Notes: generated by a model not told the origin, from the sequence alone. Positions 20,168-28,380 are shown, numbered from the stretch's first letter. The stretch is DNA of 57,355 bases from a virus (IMGVR_UViG_3300020411_002891:1-57355); one strand, 5' to 3'. Numbers and translations: made by a program.

Positions 20168-20364
20168 TCTGGTTCTCGTTGAAATTTTATTAGTAGTGGA
20201 TCCGGCTCTATTGCCAGCATCCGCGCTATGCGTAGGTACATCTCTACGCTGTTTACTCCGTCAGTCAGGCGTCCTTCTGAGAGGGCAGACCCTGACTTCA
20301 CATAGTAGTAGGCCAGGAGACCTCGGAGATGATCCAAGGCCTCCTGGCGCTTTGTCCAGCCCAT
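20095..20364 (-). CDS. Small helical protein, 89 aa
   Basis: The N-terminal region is helical ('RQEALDHLRGLLAYYYVKSGSALSEG' region, then 'SVEMYLRIARMLAIEPDP'). The C-terminal 24 residues lie in the overlap with the next gene, so their codon use is constrained by both frames. It starts 15 bases after the zinc-ribbon protein gene ends. No family recognised. Confidence 0.5.
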   Translation of the reverse strand: MGWTKRQEALDHLRGLLAYYYVKSGSALSEGRLTDGVNSVEMYLRIARMLAIEPDPLLIKFQREPECYSHQRFREIWGKQLPYSMETTF

Positions 20365-20378
20365 CGATTTATCGTAGC

Positions 20379-21572
20379 TTATCTACGAGCAAATCTGCTG
20401 TTGCCAAACGGTACCGCTCTCTTAGAGCCTGATGGAGGTCCGTCTGTACCTCCTACCCCTCGGTATGGGTTCTCTACTCCGAGCGCCTTAGCTTGTGCGT
20501 CTAGTACAGCCATGACGTACTCTTCGTCGGAATCGAACTTGTCGGGATTGACCCGCTCCGGACGGAAGAACTCTGAGAGATCCCACGGCTCCAACATTTC
20601 GTTGATCTCTTCATCCGAGAATCGGTGCTCTCGGAGCTTATCGATTACTCCGCCGAAGCGGTCGCTAGTATCGAAGCTAAGGGAGCTAGTAGCTTTCCCG
20701 TCAGAGCTTCTGGAGCCCGCACGCGTAACTGTTAGATTCTTGTCTAGCATAGAGGCGCGTACAGGTTCGTGATGACCCTCCTCGTGGTACTCGCAAATAG
20801 TGACCTCTTTCGGCCTACCTTTATGTCCGCAGTTCTTACAAGAGTAGTCGTCATCATAGGCAACTGACTCTATCTCAACTCCATCCATTCTCCGAATCTC
20901 TTCTTCAGACACTACTTCGTCACCACAGTTCTCGCACTCGAAACCGATGCAGTAGATGTCATTTCCGCAAAGATCTCCTGGGAGTTTTCCATCAGGTACG
21001 TCCGCAAGACACGTCTCGGATAGACGATCATCGACAGCATAGAGCGCGGAGGCCTGCTTACTGCTCAGCTCCCACACCTTATGCCCACCAAATATTCTAT
21101 TGGCTACTTCAGGATCATTCGATGCGCAGTCGCGGCATTTCCTAGGGTTTCCGTCCGGTCCTTCTACAGAGCACGGAGAGTAGATCAGCTTCTTACGGCC
21201 GTCTTTCTTTGGGTCATCCACTACGTGCGCGTGGAAGTACCTAAAGTCTATGACCTCAAAGATCTCCTTCGTAGTTGCGTACAGGTTGCTTTCCCGCTTC
21301 TCTTCCTTATCCTTGAGGTAGTAGTAGTTATATACATCCCGGCCTCCAAACATAGGTAAGTCCTGCGTAGCGGTCCTCGGGAACCCTACCCACACTACTT
21401 TTCGGATATACGATCCCCCACTCTCTGGCTCCAAGACCCTAATCTCTGCGCTCTCGTTTAGATCAAGGATGAAGTTCTTTGCGGTAAATGGTGGCCACAG
21501 TTTATCTGATCCGCCACCGCTATATTTCTTCTTTGCTGGCGGAGTGTGCCGCCTAAATCTACTGAATCCCAT
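20379..21572 (-). CDS. Zinc-ribbon protein, possible ssDNA-binding protein, 397 aa
   Basis: The N-terminus is basic and Gly-rich, followed by a beta-rich segment ('ESAEIRVLEPESGGSYIRKV'). One Cys group appears at 'CSVEG...CRDCAS' and a zinc ribbon at 'CENCGDE...CKNCGHKG'. The C-terminal third is acidic and then disordered, ending in a basic 'NSRFARR'. The combination of a beta-rich core, zinc site and flexible tail beside primase, helicase and polymerase recalls phage ssDNA-binding proteins such as T4 gp32. This is an inference from layout, not a sequence match. It overlaps the primase gene by 14 bases. Confidence 0.5.
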   Translation of the reverse strand: MGFSRFRRHTPPAKKKYSGGGSDKLWPPFTAKNFILDLNESAEIRVLEPESGGSYIRKVVWVGFPRTATQDLPMFGGRDVYNYYYLKDKEEKRESNLYATTKEIFEVIDFRYFHAHVVDDPKKDGRKKLIYSPCSVEGPDGNPRKCRDCASNDPEVANRIFGGHKVWELSSKQASALYAVDDRLSETCLADVPDGKLPGDLCGNDIYCIGFECENCGDEVVSEEEIRRMDGVEIESVAYDDDYSCKNCGHKGRPKEVTICEYHEEGHHEPVRASMLDKNLTVTRAGSRSSDGKATSSLSFDTSDRFGGVIDKLREHRFSDEEINEMLEPWDLSEFFRPERVNPDKFDSDEEYVMAVLDAQAKALGVENPYRGVGGTDGPPSGSKRAVPFGNSRFARR

Positions 21573-22584
21573 TGTATTTTCTACTCCACTTTTCTCTGGG
21601 CTCAGGGGCCCAGTATTGTCCTATTGTTTTTGCTTTTTCGATTGTTTTTTGTAGTTGCTCTTTTGTCAGGTCATCGGGACTGGTACCTATCTCTTCTCCT
21701 TCTTCGTATTGGCATATATAAGTGCGGCCCGACCGCGATAACCGTCGAGCAATCTTAACCGCTTGGCACGTACCTTTCTCGTTAGGAAATGCCTTTCCTG
21801 GCTCATTATCTAAGAGAATGTAGTACGGCCCCTTCATACGAAGAAGTGTCATAGCTTGGTGCTCTGTCATAAATGACCCTTGCAGAGCGACTGTATCGGA
21901 GAAGCCCAATTGCCTCGCCCATAAGCAGCCCTTGTACCCTTCTACAATGAGTATGGGGTCTTGGTTGCTGCTGTCGAAATACCTCGTAGGGTAGATCGTG
22001 TGCATTCCGTATAAATGAAGCCTATTCTTAGGCTCATACCCAGCTACGATATCGTAGAAGGCGGAATCATATACCTTATACCTTGGTTCTACCCAACTTT
22101 GCGCGGATCTACCGCTTACAGCAGTTAGTCGTCCTAGGTAATCACGTATACCGAATGTGATCCGATCTTCTTTAAAGTCGAATCCCACATCGTTTTCTTG
22201 GAGAGTCTCCATGCTAAATCCTGCATCCAGTAGTTGAACTGGGCAGTGATCGTATGCAGTGAGTACGTACTCTGGAAGCACGTCCCAAGTTTTGCGTAAG
22301 TCCATCTTCTTCTGCGTCTTTTTAGAGATCGCAGGAAGCTCATTCTTTACGCATACGAGCTTATCTACCTGATGCCTATCTAGGCCCATCCCGTACAAAA
22401 ACTGATGTATAGAGCCTGTAGCTCCGCAAGAAAAGCAGATCCACAGGCCTGTAGACATATCCATGGATAGAGGCCTACCAGATTTTGTATTGTGAAAAGG
22501 GCAGGAAGCTACGATGTTAGAGCTTCCAGATGGCTTGGCGTCAGGCAGATACTTCTGGATAATCCTCTGTATCTGTCTTTCCAA
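21559..22584 (-). CDS. DnaG-like primase (zinc finger + TOPRIM)
   Basis: A CHC2-type zinc finger is visible: C28, H31 ('CPFHN') and C50, C53 ('CFSCGATG'). After a linker comes a TOPRIM core with 'ILIVEGYKG' (acidic Glu) and 'YYILLDNEPG' (Asp...Glu). At 341 aa it is shorter than bacterial DnaG and lacks its helicase-binding C-terminal domain. It would make RNA primers for the phage polymerase, and it lies two bases downstream of the DnaB-like helicase gene, its natural partner. Confidence 0.88.
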   Translation of the reverse strand: MERQIQRIIQKYLPDAKPSGSSNIVASCPFHNTKSGRPLSMDMSTGLWICFSCGATGSIHQFLYGMGLDRHQVDKLVCVKNELPAISKKTQKKMDLRKTWDVLPEYVLTAYDHCPVQLLDAGFSMETLQENDVGFDFKEDRITFGIRDYLGRLTAVSGRSAQSWVEPRYKVYDSAFYDIVAGYEPKNRLHLYGMHTIYPTRYFDSSNQDPILIVEGYKGCLWARQLGFSDTVALQGSFMTEHQAMTLLRMKGPYYILLDNEPGKAFPNEKGTCQAVKIARRLSRSGRTYICQYEEGEEIGTSPDDLTKEQLQKTIEKAKTIGQYWAPEPREKWSRKYNGIQ

Positions 22585-22585
22585 G

Positions 22586-23932
22586 CTACCTCCTAAATGA
22601 CTTCTTAAAAGAGCCGGATGAGAACTTAGAGTTAGTTGGAGTACCAGACGGAGTGCTGTTTGTTCTAGCTTTGCTCTTCTGTTCCTCCTCCTCTTGCTCT
22701 ACGAAGTTCTTTACCCAACTGTAATCTTCGTCGATAACCTCGCCGAAGCCCGTACATAGGTTTGCATCCAGAGTTATTCCGATGCCTTCCCGTATACTTC
22801 TTCCGGCGTTTACTATTAGAGCCATCCTGTCGTTTCTACGGTCAGTAACGACTCTCATTGCCATATCTACTCGTCGAGTAATATGGTCTGACCAGGCGTG
22901 TTCTGTACTACTAGTGCCTCTACTTTTTGCGCCCTCTCTGTTTGCATGCCCTGCAAAGAAGAGAGGTATTTTCGCCTTTGTAGAGACGTAGTTAACCATT
23001 TGGTCGACCGCCCTAGCAACGTACCTATGCTCGCTGCCAGTCTTATCTCCCATCATATCGTCTGCCATAGCTTTGAAGTAGTCATGAAAAACTACTTGAG
23101 GTCTATGTTCCTCTATTTTTGCTTTGAAGGCAGACGTACCTTCGCCTATGTCGGTGATGATAAAGCGATCGCTGTCAGCAATTGCCTGCAGCTGTTCGCG
23201 TAGGTTCTTCTTCGCTTCTGTAGATATGTCTGCACGTAGAGTAGACAAGTAGTCTAGATCTCCGAGCAGTGCGAGTATTCGCCACATAAGCTCGTCGTGA
23301 GTCATCTCCCGAGTAAAGAAGAGAACCTTTAGTCCCAAGGACCAGTAGTGCAGGGCCAGGTACAGGAGTAGGAAGGTTTTTCTACTCTTCTGCCTACCGT
23401 ATATGTATATACAGTTTCCTGGGCATAGCCCTGTCGTTTGGGAGTTAAACATGTCCCAAGGCCACGGATATCCAATCAGCCCCTGGCCGCTCTGAAGCCG
23501 CTCGATCTTATGAAAGAGTGCATCAAGATTATGGCCTACTGTGTGGTCCGTATTCCCGGTACTGTTTCTGGCTACTATCTTTTCAGTAGCCTTCATTAGG
23601 CGAGTACGAGCATCCCAAGGATCTACTCTATTTACGCCAGCCAAGTCGTGTATGGCTTTCTCGATCTCAGCTCCAAGTCGCATGGTCTTAAGCTCATGGA
23701 CTATAGACTCTACCGAGTCGGACGGCTTAACGTGCTCATAAGTAGGGCACAGCGTCTTGAAGTGCTCTATAGAAGGCACTTCGTGGAAGCTGTCATACTG
23801 GTCCTTTAGTACGTCCCAGTAAATCTGTGCTTCATCTTCAAGTAAGTTTGGAGTATCAGCTCCTGCTGTAATGGCAGAAGTAATATCTCTGGATTCTAAA
23901 ACGGCCGATATCAGCCCTAGATCATAATTCAT
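22586..23932 (-). CDS. DnaB-like replicative helicase
   Basis: The 448-aa product has an N-terminal helical domain and a RecA-type motor domain. The P-loop is GRQKSRKT (179-186), the Walker B region is 'PQVVFHDYFKAM', and 'PLFFAGHANREG' resembles the DnaB H3/H4 region. The usual second Gly of GxxxxGKT is Arg. The C-terminal 40 residues are Lys/Ser/Arg-rich and probably disordered. The ATG at 23932 has GGAG 7 bases upstream and is preferred over an in-frame start 36 bases earlier. It would unwind DNA at the fork with the primase next door. Confidence 0.85.
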   Translation of the reverse strand: MNYDLGLISAVLESRDITSAITAGADTPNLLEDEAQIYWDVLKDQYDSFHEVPSIEHFKTLCPTYEHVKPSDSVESIVHELKTMRLGAEIEKAIHDLAGVNRVDPWDARTRLMKATEKIVARNSTGNTDHTVGHNLDALFHKIERLQSGQGLIGYPWPWDMFNSQTTGLCPGNCIYIYGRQKSRKTFLLLYLALHYWSLGLKVLFFTREMTHDELMWRILALLGDLDYLSTLRADISTEAKKNLREQLQAIADSDRFIITDIGEGTSAFKAKIEEHRPQVVFHDYFKAMADDMMGDKTGSEHRYVARAVDQMVNYVSTKAKIPLFFAGHANREGAKSRGTSSTEHAWSDHITRRVDMAMRVVTDRRNDRMALIVNAGRSIREGIGITLDANLCTGFGEVIDEDYSWVKNFVEQEEEEQKSKARTNSTPSGTPTNSKFSSGSFKKSFRR

Positions 23933-24056
23933 CCTCTGTCTCCACAGACAAATAGACACACAAACCACACCGGGAGGCGTGGTCTATAGTCGTTAGGTCA
24001 GCCCTTACAGAGTATGGCGTGCCGGTACTCAGGTCAAATAGATCTGAGAAAGGCAG
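23922..24056 (-). CDS. Candidate 44-aa protein with non-ATG (CTG) start
   Basis: The frame begins one base after the upstream stop (TAG-G-CTG) and ends by overlapping the ATG of the helicase gene, exactly filling the gap between two genes in a tightly packed operon. It reads LPFSDLFDLSTGTPYS and later 'CGLC' followed by an acidic end. GGAG precedes the CTG. No ATG, GTG or TTG is available near the 5' end, so the start is uncertain. The fit of the boundaries supports it; the product is unknown. Confidence 0.4.
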   Translation of the reverse strand: MPFSDLFDLSTGTPYSVRADLTTIDHASRCGLCVYLSVETEDEL

Positions 24057-24057
24057 C

Positions 24058-24444
24058 CTACTCCGGAGCTTCCCAATCGTCTTGGAGGTCCTTTACGTAC
24101 TCCATATGGGGCAGAAGTTGGTCTACGATTTCGTTGCGGACTTCTATGGCCTTTTCGATAGCTTCCTTCTTACACTCGGCAAAGACGGCGGCGCGGTCGG
24201 CCTCAGAGTCTTTGCACGGTCGAGTTACCCAAGTAGATACTTCAAATTTCTCCCGGGCAAACTGAGTACTGAAGCCCATAGACACAGACAGCCCTACAGA
24301 TGCAGTGCTCTCTCCAATCATGTCCTCCGTAAAGAGTGGCTGTGTGCCGCTCCCGGCTTCGCTGGTAACTACTTTATCTTCTTCTACGGATGCTCGATAT
24401 CCTCTCGACCCAGTTCGACCGGATCTACTACTAAACTTGCTCAT
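24058..24444 (-). CDS. Conserved-looking small protein, 128 aa
   Basis: The N-terminal 30 residues are Ser/Arg/Gly-rich and flexible. They are followed by a strand-rich core ('VGLSVSMGFSTQFAREKFEVSTWV') and a long helix ('FAECKKEAIEKAIEVRNEIVDQL'). A strand pair plus helix of this sort occurs in small phage proteins of unknown function encoded in replication regions. It ends one base before the candidate 44-aa frame. Confidence 0.6.
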   Translation of the reverse strand: MSKFSSRSGRTGSRGYRASVEEDKVVTSEAGSGTQPLFTEDMIGESTASVGLSVSMGFSTQFAREKFEVSTWVTRPCKDSEADRAAVFAECKKEAIEKAIEVRNEIVDQLLPHMEYVKDLQDDWEAPE

Positions 24445-25008
24445 TTACTTCTCCTGTTGTTCAGAAATGCGAACTGATGGGTTCTTGGCTTTTACTACAA
24501 TTCTGAAGTCTTCTACGTCTTCTACTTTTAGTCGGCCTGAGTTTATTGCTCGCTCCATTATGCTTTCGTCTATTTCTTGGATGACCAAGGGGTCGCCGTC
24601 AATCTCCATTGACTCAATCTCTGGAAACTTACTTAGCAAGCCCTCTACGTCATACCGTGCGGTAGTTTGCGGTCGAGTTACGACTAGTTTTGTGCTGCCT
24701 ACGTGCAGCTTCATGCCGTCCTTTACGTCCGCTATAGGCATAGAGTAGACAGTTTGTTTTATGGCAGTCTCCGTTGCCTTTATGTCCGCCTCAGTTTTTC
24801 TAAGGTCCTCGAACGCTTCTGGCTCGGCCTCCTCTGCTCTGGCTTTGTTTTCTTCTATCTCTTCGGCTATTTGCTCCTGCCTATCTGTCAGCTCTCTAAT
24901 AGTCCCGTAAAGATCTTCCAGACTGGCCTCTATGTGTTCTTCTATCTCTTCTTTTTTCTTCTTAAGGTCGCTCAGCTCTTGGGCTAGGCGAGTAACGTCT
25001 TCTTTCAT
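24445..25008 (-). CDS. Coiled-coil protein, 187 aa
   Basis: The first ~110 residues are a long charged coiled coil ('LSDLKKKKEEIEEHIEASLE' onward). They are followed by a small alpha/beta domain ('MKLHVGSTKLVVTRPQT' ... 'FRIVVKAKNPSVRIS'). ATG 25008 is chosen because GGAG lies 8 bases upstream; the longer open frame reaches into the UDG gene. This layout is seen in phage proteins next to recombination genes, but the function is not known. Confidence 0.65.
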   Translation of the reverse strand: MKEDVTRLAQELSDLKKKKEEIEEHIEASLEDLYGTIRELTDRQEQIAEEIEENKARAEEAEPEAFEDLRKTEADIKATETAIKQTVYSMPIADVKDGMKLHVGSTKLVVTRPQTTARYDVEGLLSKFPEIESMEIDGDPLVIQEIDESIMERAINSGRLKVEDVEDFRIVVKAKNPSVRISEQQEK

Positions 25009-25013
25009 CTGCA

Positions 25014-25709
25014 CTACTCCGTATCTCTCATAGGTATCGGTATTCCTTTGTAAATTTCGTTGTATTTGTCCGCTAATGCGAACGCCTTTTCCCACGCGTA
25101 GTAGGACTTTGCCATGTCACCCGAGTCTGACATGTCGTCATTCCTGAGTAGGTATGACGGATGGAATGTCACTATGCCGGGCCGAGTTACCTCTGTACAT
25201 TGGCCCTTCGTATACACGTCTACTGCACAGTGATTCTCATCCCTCGATAATGATGTCAGTGTTTTGCGCTCTTTAGTAAGGGACTTAAGCGGGGCGTTCC
25301 CCAAGAGGAGTATGACAAATGGATCTACTATCTCTATCGTTTGATGAAGCCTGTCGGAGCAGGCAGCTATCTCCTCCTTGCTAGGGGCTCTGTTTTTCCT
25401 CGGGTTGTCTTCTTGTGTGGGTCTGCAACAAACGACGTTTGTTATAAACACCTCGTCTCTACTGCTATTAAATGAGCGTAGGAGCTTCTCAAATAGATCT
25501 CCTGCCGGTCCTACAAAAGGTACTCCATGCAAGTCCTCCTGCTCACCAGGCGCCTCGCCTATAATCATTAGAGATGCGTCTACATTACCATCTGCGAATA
25601 CTACGTTATTTCGTTTCCTGTCTGTAGGGTTGCAGAGTCCGCACTTATCGCAGTTTGCGTACTCATCCACAAGCTCCTCAAGGAGCTCTATCTTAGTTTC
25701 TGTGTCCAT
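25014..25709 (-). CDS. Family 4 (iron-sulphur) uracil-DNA glycosylase
   Basis: Motif A is GEAPGEQED (51-59) and the later motif 'FHPSYLL' is the HPS active-site loop. Both are typical of the family 4 UDG group. Cysteines C20, C23 and C26 ('CDKCGLC') and a later CC pair could hold the 4Fe-4S cluster. The enzyme removes uracil from DNA. Its presence in the replication operon implies that the phage genome carries ordinary thymine and repairs deaminated cytosine. The 231-aa length is normal for the family. Confidence 0.88.
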   Translation of the reverse strand: MDTETKIELLEELVDEYANCDKCGLCNPTDRKRNNVVFADGNVDASLMIIGEAPGEQEDLHGVPFVGPAGDLFEKLLRSFNSSRDEVFITNVVCCRPTQEDNPRKNRAPSKEEIAACSDRLHQTIEIVDPFVILLLGNAPLKSLTKERKTLTSLSRDENHCAVDVYTKGQCTEVTRPGIVTFHPSYLLRNDDMSDSGDMAKSYYAWEKAFALADKYNEIYKGIPIPMRDTE

Positions 25710-25713
25710 ATAT

Positions 25714-27060
25714 CTAGTCCGATATGTAGTACGGATATTTGAGGTCTGTAAGGTGTGCCCTTAGCTTCTGGCACATCGCTTTACAGCCCGGTATCCGCTC
25801 GTCTTCAAAAATAATAACTACTGGTTTTGTTTCTTTGGCTCGCTGACTTCTGCCGATAATCTGCTCAAACCTGCCTCGATCAGTAAAGGGCATAGTAATG
25901 ACAACGGTATCCAACTCCTTTCTGTCTAGTCCGTCTCGGGCCAGTTGTGTGATGGCAAATACCATGTCATTGTCCTGCAGGATATTTGGGCGATCTTCTC
26001 CCTTTACTGCCCCATAGATAATGCCTGCGTCGTCGAATTTACTGTGCAGGTACTTCAGGTGCTCCACTCGCTCAGATAAGGCAAGCACTACTCGACCGTC
26101 TGATTTAGCCATTTCAAGCATGGAGATGATCTTCTTGTTTCGATCTTCGTGCTCTCCTAGCCACGTATAGAGTCGGGGCATATTAATCTCCCCTGACCTA
26201 TCTTTGAGCTTATCTGCATCCTCTGCCGTAAGAGTTACTCCAGTCTTCTTGAAAAAGACTTCGGGTATTACTTCCTGCTCTAAGTTTTGGTAGAGGATGT
26301 CGCCGGTGTGGTATCGATACAAAGCGTCCAGACCGTCTTTTCGGAAAGGCGTTGCGGATAGCCCCCAACGTATTCCTTGCCCAAGCGACGCCGTTCTATT
26401 GAAGTAAGGCGCCCCCAGCCGATGCACCTCGTCATAAATGACCACACCAAAATGGTTACGCATTTCTTCTGGGATCTCGTCGGACCTGCTTGCTAACGTT
26501 TGAATAAGGGCGACGGCTATCGGCTTATCCCAATCCCATTTATTTCCCTGTATCCACCCTACTTCTTCTCTGCGTATGTCAGTATGCTCGACTATTCGAC
26601 TTATCCATTGATGGGCTAAGTCTTGAGTAGGTACGACAATTAGTGCGGGTGTTCCGATCTCTGTCCACGCATGGAGGGAGATTACTGTTTTCCCTTTTCC
26701 GCACGATAGGGAGAGTATGCCGCTGCCCCTGTTTACTAGGTGAGATTTCCCTATCTCTTGGATCTCGTCTCGCAGAGTAAACGTAGGCTTTACTACTATC
26801 TCAGGGAATGTGTGAGGAGTTACGTTCTCTATCTCGAACGGCATCTCCGAATACTTCTCATAAGGAATGTACTCCCTCGGCACGCAGATATGGTTCTCCG
26901 TTAACGACCAGGCGTGGATATCTGGCTGCGCATCCATCTGGAAAGTCAGGGATTGCTTCACCCCGGCTAGGTTGTTTATGTGTTTTAGCGGTAGCCACAG
27001 CTGATCGCTGCGGTACCCTTTATCCGGCGATGCTTCTCGCCGTAACGTACTGTTGTTCAT
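25714..27060 (-). CDS. SF2 DNA/RNA helicase, UvsW-like
   Basis: Motif I is 'SCGKGKTV', motif II 'IYDEVHRLG' (DEVH), motif III 'GLSATPFRKDG', and the C-terminal 'FEQIIGRSQRAKE' is motif VI. The N-terminal region before motif I is about 120 residues. The layout matches phage SF2 helicases such as T4 UvsW and the XPB/RadD-like group, which reverse forks and unwind branched DNA. The ATG overlaps the XRE gene stop (ATGA). It is third in the operon behind two regulators. Confidence 0.88.
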   Translation of the reverse strand: MNNSTLRREASPDKGYRSDQLWLPLKHINNLAGVKQSLTFQMDAQPDIHAWSLTENHICVPREYIPYEKYSEMPFEIENVTPHTFPEIVVKPTFTLRDEIQEIGKSHLVNRGSGILSLSCGKGKTVISLHAWTEIGTPALIVVPTQDLAHQWISRIVEHTDIRREEVGWIQGNKWDWDKPIAVALIQTLASRSDEIPEEMRNHFGVVIYDEVHRLGAPYFNRTASLGQGIRWGLSATPFRKDGLDALYRYHTGDILYQNLEQEVIPEVFFKKTGVTLTAEDADKLKDRSGEINMPRLYTWLGEHEDRNKKIISMLEMAKSDGRVVLALSERVEHLKYLHSKFDDAGIIYGAVKGEDRPNILQDNDMVFAITQLARDGLDRKELDTVVITMPFTDRGRFEQIIGRSQRAKETKPVVIIFEDERIPGCKAMCQKLRAHLTDLKYPYYISD

Positions 27061-27434
27061 CCTAATCTCTTCAAGATTTCTTGAACGTAGTCTTCGGCAT
27101 CCTCATCAGATATTTCATAGTACTGTCTGAGGACTTCTATTGATTTGTTAGCTACCTGACGAGATTCCTCTGAGGTACTGATGACTACATTTTTTGTTGT
27201 TATTGGATCTATCTGCTCTTTGGCTAACAGAACCCAGGCTTTCATTGCCTCTGTTTCAGACATCTCTAGGGCTTCTATTATCTTAAGCAGCAGCTGCCCG
27301 GATGGTCTAGAATCGTTAGACTCAACCCGACGCATGTGCTCTAGAGATACGCCGACTTCATCAGCCAGCGATTTGACCGTCCTAAAACGGGCCAACCTCT
27401 TTCGAGCTTTTAGTATCAGGTCTCCGAGTTTCAC
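27057..27434 (-). CDS. XRE-family helix-turn-helix regulator
   Basis: Residues ~5-65 form an XRE HTH: 'FRTVKSLADEVGVSLEHMRRVES' is the turn and recognition helix, followed by 'PSGQLLLKIIEALEMSE'. The C-terminal 60 residues are helical and could dimerise. The start is GTG, overlapping the upstream stop as TAGTG. It is second in the leftward operon after the RHH protein and next to a palindromic control region, as expected for a regulator of the replication operon. Confidence 0.85.
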   Translation of the reverse strand: MKLGDLILKARKRLARFRTVKSLADEVGVSLEHMRRVESNDSRPSGQLLLKIIEALEMSETEAMKAWVLLAKEQIDPITTKNVVISTSEESRQVANKSIEVLRQYYEISDEDAEDYVQEILKRLG

Positions 27435-27598
27435 TATTTAGCCTTCTTTGCATATGAGCTAAGTAGTAGATCTATGGCCTCTCTGTGGAGTGCCGACTCG
27501 GGAATCCGGGTTTCTTTGCTTAAGTTAGATAGCTGCTTCTTCTGAGATAATAGAAGGTAGGCAGTAACCTGAACTTTGGGATCTTCTTTAATGTCCAC
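27434..27598 (-). CDS. Small ribbon-helix-helix DNA-binding protein
   Basis: The preferred GTG at 27598 has GAGG 5 bases upstream and gives a 54-aa protein: a strand 'DPKVQVTAYLLLSQ' followed by two helices ('KKQLSNLSKETRIPESALHR', then 'EAIDLLLSSYAKK'). This is the Arc/MetJ/CopG fold, and such proteins bind palindromes as dimers of dimers. The frame stays open to a TTG at 27634, but that extension would run into the palindrome. It is the first gene of the leftward operon; autoregulation through the palindrome 35 bases upstream is inferred. Confidence 0.75.
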   Translation of the reverse strand: MDIKEDPKVQVTAYLLLSQKKQLSNLSKETRIPESALHREAIDLLLSSYAKKAK

Positions 27599-27632
27599 TT
27601 TTACCTCGTCTCCTTTAGCTACCACAACCCTC

Positions 27633-27662
27633 AAGTGCAGTCAACTGCCATTGACTGCACTT
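27633..27662. promoter_or_regulatory. Perfect palindrome, probable operator
   Basis: Perfect 12-base inverted repeat AAGTGCAGTCAA / TTGACTGCACTT around a 6-base centre CTGCCA. It lies between the leftward RHH gene and the rightward 75-aa gene. The right arm contains the -35 hexamer TTGACT of the rightward promoter. The left arm presents TTGACT on the opposite strand, so a bound protein could control both directions. Confidence 0.8.
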
Positions 27663-27679
27663 GTTATTTAGCCTATAAC
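27651..27679 (+). promoter_or_regulatory. Sigma70-like promoter, rightward
   Basis: TTGACT, 17-base spacer, TATAAC; the ATG of the next gene begins 6 bases after the -10, so the transcript would be nearly leaderless. The -35 is inside the palindrome, which implies repression when that is occupied. A matching -10 on the leftward strand was not obvious. Confidence 0.65.
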
Positions 27680-27685
27680 ACTGCT

Positions 27686-27913
27686 ATGGCCGTAGATAAG
27701 ACCAGTGCTGATAGAGGGTGGTATGACGAGACTCTCGTTGATCGTCTTGATGCAGAGATACAGACATTGGATTTAATAATCGAATATCTATCTCTGAAGG
27801 CAGAGACTGAGGGCGTTTCCGCAGAAGATATACGTCGAGTAATGACTGCCATAGGCAACTTTACTAGGGCCTACGACTCTGCTCGACGTGATTGGTTGGA
27901 GAAAGTTTCTTAG
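27686..27913 (+). CDS. Small helical protein, 75 aa
   Basis: ATG 27686 is chosen because it lies just after the -10 TATAAC; an open frame continues upstream through the palindrome but has no better start. The protein is helical ('LVDRLDAEIQTLDLIIEYLSL'). It is the only rightward gene before a convergent gene, and the two stops overlap at 27911-27912. Being alone behind a strong regulated promoter beside a repressor, it may be an early regulator or antirepressor; this is a guess. Confidence 0.6.
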   Translation: MAVDKTSADRGWYDETLVDRLDAEIQTLDLIIEYLSLKAETEGVSAEDIRRVMTAIGNFTRAYDSARRDWLEKVS

Positions 27914-28302
27914 GGCATAAACCTTCTCTTCTGGAAGTAGTAAGCTACTTCTTGCGCGGCAGCTCCTATAGCTACCTCTAGCATCCTTAATCCTAAGTCT
28001 ATTAATATTTCTTTGAGGGTTGGAGGATTCCATTGCCCTACGTCTCCAGACGGCTCTTGCCTATATGCAAAGGGCCTATCTCCGCTGTTTTCTCTTCTGT
28101 TTTGTTGCCCAGTATGCGATCTGCGCTGGGCTACTTGCCCCCTATTCGAGGACGAATTTGTAGATCTTGTTCTAAACCTACTGGCAGAGGTGTTGTTCTC
28201 CGTGCTACTTCCTTGGTAGAATGAGAAGTCCCTTCTCTGGCTATTTGATCTAGGTCCGTTAGATGATTTTCGCAGTTCATCATACAGACGTGAATTTGAC
28301 AT
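27910..28302 (-). CDS. Ser/Asn/Arg-rich protein with C-terminal helix, 130 aa
   Basis: AAAGGAGGT immediately precedes two adjacent ATG codons (28305 and 28302); the second gives better spacing. The first ~90 residues are low-complexity (Ser, Asn, Arg, Gln) and probably disordered. A C-terminal amphipathic or hydrophobic helix ('LIDLGLRMLEVAIGAAAQEV') ends in 'YYFQKRRFMP'. It is divergent from the structural operon and convergent with the 75-aa gene. Function unknown. Confidence 0.6.
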   Translation of the reverse strand: MSNSRLYDELRKSSNGPRSNSQRRDFSFYQGSSTENNTSASRFRTRSTNSSSNRGQVAQRRSHTGQQNRRENSGDRPFAYRQEPSGDVGQWNPPTLKEILIDLGLRMLEVAIGAAAQEVAYYFQKRRFMP

Positions 28303-28340
28303 CATACCTCCTTTGCACAAAATGGTGCTTTAATGGCGAT

Positions 28341-28380
28341 CACTTTGCTTATGCGAGATAATCTGCGAATTTACCGAGGA
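28341..28380 (+). promoter_or_regulatory. Conserved upstream element, copy A
   Basis: Contains CTTATGCGAGATAATC at 28348-28363 and ATTTACCGAGGA at 28369-28380, both echoed upstream of the RNA polymerase gene at 32653-32684. GATAAT could act as a -10 for sigma70, but no good -35 is present, so it may instead be recognised by another polymerase or factor. It lies in an 83-base gap between divergent genes. Confidence 0.5.

Noticed and set aside
27616-27644. Leftward sigma70 promoter mirrored in the palindrome
   Set aside because: TTGACT is present on the minus strand, but the hexamer at 17 bases (TAGCTA) is a poor -10; left open rather than annotated.
27788-28033. 81-codon leftward frame overlapping the 75-aa gene
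   Set aside because: Overlaps both better-supported genes on either strand and has no ribosome site.
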